NCBI GenBank assembly: GCA_013042895.1
Contig: JABDPD010000248.1
Coordinates: forward strand, 1-7,829
Direction: 5' to 3'
DNA from: Boseongicola sp.
GTDB taxonomy: Bacteria > Pseudomonadota > Alphaproteobacteria > Rhodobacterales > Rhodobacteraceae
Length of the DNA stretch: 7,829 bases
Shown here: positions 6,310 to 7,829 of the stretch, in pieces
How the letters are laid out: each line of letters opens with the position of its first letter
How positions within the stretch are numbered: the stretch's first letter is position 1
Notes under the pieces: model-generated
Told to the model about the DNA's origin: nothing
What the model saw: the letters and a program-made list of their open reading frames with translations, nothing else
Databases searched by the model: none
Made by a program: the position numbers and the translations under genes

Positions 6310-6803
6310 GTTCTGAATTTCCGTGCTTTCTTCACCAACATCTGACGCTTCATTCCACTTAAGTGATCGAAGTACATGATCCCTGCAAGGTGGTCGATTT
6401 GATGTTGCACCGACGTTGCCCATAGTCCTGTGAAATCTCGAGTAATCTGATTTCCTTCACTATCTGTGAACGCGACTGTCACTTCCGCTGGCCGTGTGAT
6501 CTTGGCCGCAACCCCTGGCAGATTGGGCGAGGCCTCGTCCCAGTCGCTGGTTTCTTGCGATTTTCTGATGATCTCGGGGTTTGCAAGACGGATCGCCTGA
6601 CCGCGTTCGGTCGAGCAATCAACGACCGCAAGCCGCAACATCACCCCGATTTGTGGTGCCGCGAGGCCGTAGCCGGGCATGGCGTCCATGGTTTCGATCA
6701 TCTCGTCCCAAATGGCGCGGATCGGATCAGTTATAGGACCAACGTCCTCGGCGGGCGTGCGCAGGCGGGTATCGGGCCAAGGAACGAAGGGGCGGCGCTT
6801 CAT
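6306..6803 (-). CDS. def: Peptide deformylase-like protein, probably inactive
   Basis: This 165-residue protein is a full-length peptide deformylase homologue. Motif 1 is intact (GYGLAAPQ, residues 44-51), and the C-terminal [22 protein letters not shown] matches the family. The two other motifs are broken. Where active enzymes have EGCLSxP it reads EASPNLP (90-96), so the metal-ligand Cys is Ser92. Where they have HExxH it reads HQIDH (134-138), so the catalytic Glu is Gln135. I checked both changes in the DNA codons. Both histidine ligands remain, but deformylase activity is unlikely from family knowledge. There is no frameshift or stop, and start and stop overlap the neighbouring genes as ATGA, so it is translated as part of the operon and looks retained. 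It may bind ribosomes or formylated peptides, or act on another substrate; that is inference. Confidence 0.9.
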   Translation of the reverse strand: MKRRPFVPWPDTRLRTPAEDVGPITDPIRAIWDEMIETMDAMPGYGLAAPQIGVMLRLAVVDCSTERGQAIRLANPEIIRKSQETSDWDEASPNLPGVAAKITRPAEVTVAFTDSEGNQITRDFTGLWATSVQHQIDHLAGIMYFDHLSGMKRQMLVKKARKFRT

Positions 6804-7291
6804 TTGAGATATCCGCCTTCAAGCGATTTGCGCGTATCCGCAGGCAGACGGTCGAAGGTCACTATACCATCGAGATGATCGTTCTCGTGCTGCGCACAGA
6901 TCGCATCAAAACCTGTAAGGCGTTCGACAAAGAGGCTGCCGTCGGGAGCCGTCCAGCTCATCGTGATGGCCTCGGCGCGCTCAACTTCAGCTGTGACGCC
7001 GGGAATAGAGAGACATCCCTCTGGACCGGTTTGGCGTGCTTCGGACGGTTGGGTGATCTTAGGGTTAATCACTATGCGAGGGTCGCGATCGCCTTCTTTC
7101 CAGCCTGTATCCATCACGAACACGCGCGCCAGGACGCCGATCTGCGGGGCGGCAAGGCCCCTCCCCAAGGCGTCATACATGGTGTCAAGGAGATCGTCAC
7201 AGAGCGCGAAAATATCGTCGTCGATCTCGGCAACTTCGGCGCATGTCTGCGACAGAACGGGATCAGGCCAGAGCCGGATAGGTCGAATCAC
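6800..7291 (-). CDS. def: Peptide deformylase (second of three)
   Basis: The 163-residue metalloenzyme removes the formyl group from the N-terminal methionine of new proteins. All three motifs are intact: GRGLAAPQ (43-50), EGCLSIPGV with metal ligand C93, and HENDH (135-139) with H135, catalytic E136 and H139. The start is GTG at 7291, overlapping the stop of the first deformylase gene as GTGA; its own stop overlaps the third gene as ATGA. Compared with the first copy it lacks the basic C-terminal helix and ends at [17 protein letters not shown]. The HENDH variant and the different motif 2 surroundings (TGPEGCLSIPGVTAEV) suggest a divergent paralogue rather than a recent copy. It is probably active, though its substrate range may differ from the first enzyme. 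Confidence 0.95.
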   Translation of the reverse strand: MIRPIRLWPDPVLSQTCAEVAEIDDDIFALCDDLLDTMYDALGRGLAAPQIGVLARVFVMDTGWKEGDRDPRIVINPKITQPSEARQTGPEGCLSIPGVTAEVERAEAITMSWTAPDGSLFVERLTGFDAICAQHENDHLDGIVTFDRLPADTRKSLEGGYLK

Positions 7292-7809
7292 GCGCGGGCC
7301 TTCTCACGCTTTAGCTTCACCATCTTGCGGGTGATCATCTGACGCTTGAGCGGCTTTAGGTAGTCGATGAAAAGCTTGCCGTTCAGATGGTCGATTTCGT
7401 GTTGAACACAAGTAGCCCATAGGCCGTCGAAACGCTCTTTCTGCAAAGTACCGGTCAAGTCCGTCCAGGAGACTTCCACTTCGGCAGGTCGTTCAACGTC
7501 AGCGTATTGATCAGGGATCGAGAGGCAGCCTTCTTCATAGGTGTTCAATTCCTCGGAGGACCACGTCACTTCGGGATTGATCAATACCATCGGCTCGGGT
7601 GACGCGTTTTCCTCTTTCACGCAATCCATGACCAACAGCCGCTTGCCAACACCAACCTGAGGTGCCGCGAGACCAATTCCAGGAGCGGCGTACATGGTTT
7701 CTAACATGTCGTCAGCCAGCTTCGCCAATTCCTTGTCGAAGTCGGAAACAGGATCGGCGGTCGCTTTGAGCCGTGGATCAGGGTGAATAAGGATCGTTTT
7801 CAGTGCCAT
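7288..7809 (-). CDS. def: Peptide deformylase (first of three, likely main enzyme)
   Basis: This 173-residue protein looks like the standard housekeeping deformylase. It begins with the typical ILIHPDPRLK, and has GIGLAAPQ (44-51), EEGCLSIPDQYADV with metal ligand C95, and HEIDH (137-141) with E138 as catalytic base. It ends in the basic helix KPLKRQMITRKMVKLKREKA that in E. coli docks on the ribosome. An in-frame ATG at 7818 would add three residues. I chose 7809 because it gives the usual family N-terminus and a modest GGA lies 5 nt upstream, whereas nothing resembling a ribosome binding site precedes 7818. It is the first of the four overlapping genes; its promoter lies beyond or at the window edge, since only 20 bp remain. 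Confidence 0.96.
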   Translation of the reverse strand: MALKTILIHPDPRLKATADPVSDFDKELAKLADDMLETMYAAPGIGLAAPQVGVGKRLLVMDCVKEENASPEPMVLINPEVTWSSEELNTYEEGCLSIPDQYADVERPAEVEVSWTDLTGTLQKERFDGLWATCVQHEIDHLNGKLFIDYLKPLKRQMITRKMVKLKREKARA

Positions 7810-7829
7810 AACGTCCATCTAAGACAAGC

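Noticed and set aside
7810..7818. Alternative ATG at 7818 for the first deformylase
   Set aside because: No ribosome binding site precedes it, and the ATG at 7809 gives the usual deformylase N-terminus.
1..7829. Mobile element, phage, CRISPR or defence system
   Set aside because: No transposase, integrase, direct-repeat array or defence-family motif is visible; all sizeable supported genes are core or ordinary accessory families.

Overview
The window is about 7.8 kb of compact, moderately GC-rich bacterial chromosome. Gene content and protein style point to an alphaproteobacterium, most likely of the Rhodobacteraceae (Roseobacter group). The clues are an omega subunit with a long acidic tail next to what looks like the start of a relA/spoT gene, an ispH gene followed by RNase HI, and tandem peptide deformylase genes feeding into fmt. 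This is inference from family knowledge, not a database match. I see no insertion sequence, phage gene, tRNA, rRNA or CRISPR array.

Layout. (1) Minus strand, 1-398: rpoZ, followed at the window edge by the first codons of a probable relA/spoT gene. (2) 399-728: a divergent intergenic region of about 330 bp with candidate promoters for both directions and several small inverted repeats. (3) Plus strand, 729-1280: a LabA/DUF88-type NYN-domain gene, closed by a strong GC-rich hairpin at 1290-1323. (4) Plus strand, 1355-5033: a tightly packed operon of ispH, a LysE/RhtB-type exporter, a DUF3429 membrane protein, a class I SAM methyltransferase, a glutathione S-transferase-like protein and rnhA. 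Each gene overlaps the next by exactly 4 nt (GTGA or ATGA). (5) Minus strand, 7809 down to 5071: three peptide deformylase genes in a row, then fmt, again joined by 4-nt overlaps, and after an 81-bp gap a small three-helix membrane protein. The two operons converge at about 5034-5070.

How the genes work together. The def-fmt cluster covers both ends of N-formylmethionine chemistry: Fmt formylates initiator Met-tRNA, and deformylases remove the formyl group from new proteins. The ispH operon joins the last step of MEP isoprenoid synthesis with functionally unrelated housekeeping and accessory genes. rpoZ with relA/spoT is a known pairing of RNA polymerase with the stringent response.

The most notable observation is that the deformylase gene next to fmt (6306-6803) has lost both the metal-binding Cys of the EGCLS motif and the catalytic Glu of HExxH, while its frame, the GxGLAAPQ motif and translational coupling are intact. 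It looks like a retained pseudoenzyme beside two intact paralogues. The rest of the window is ordinary core genome.
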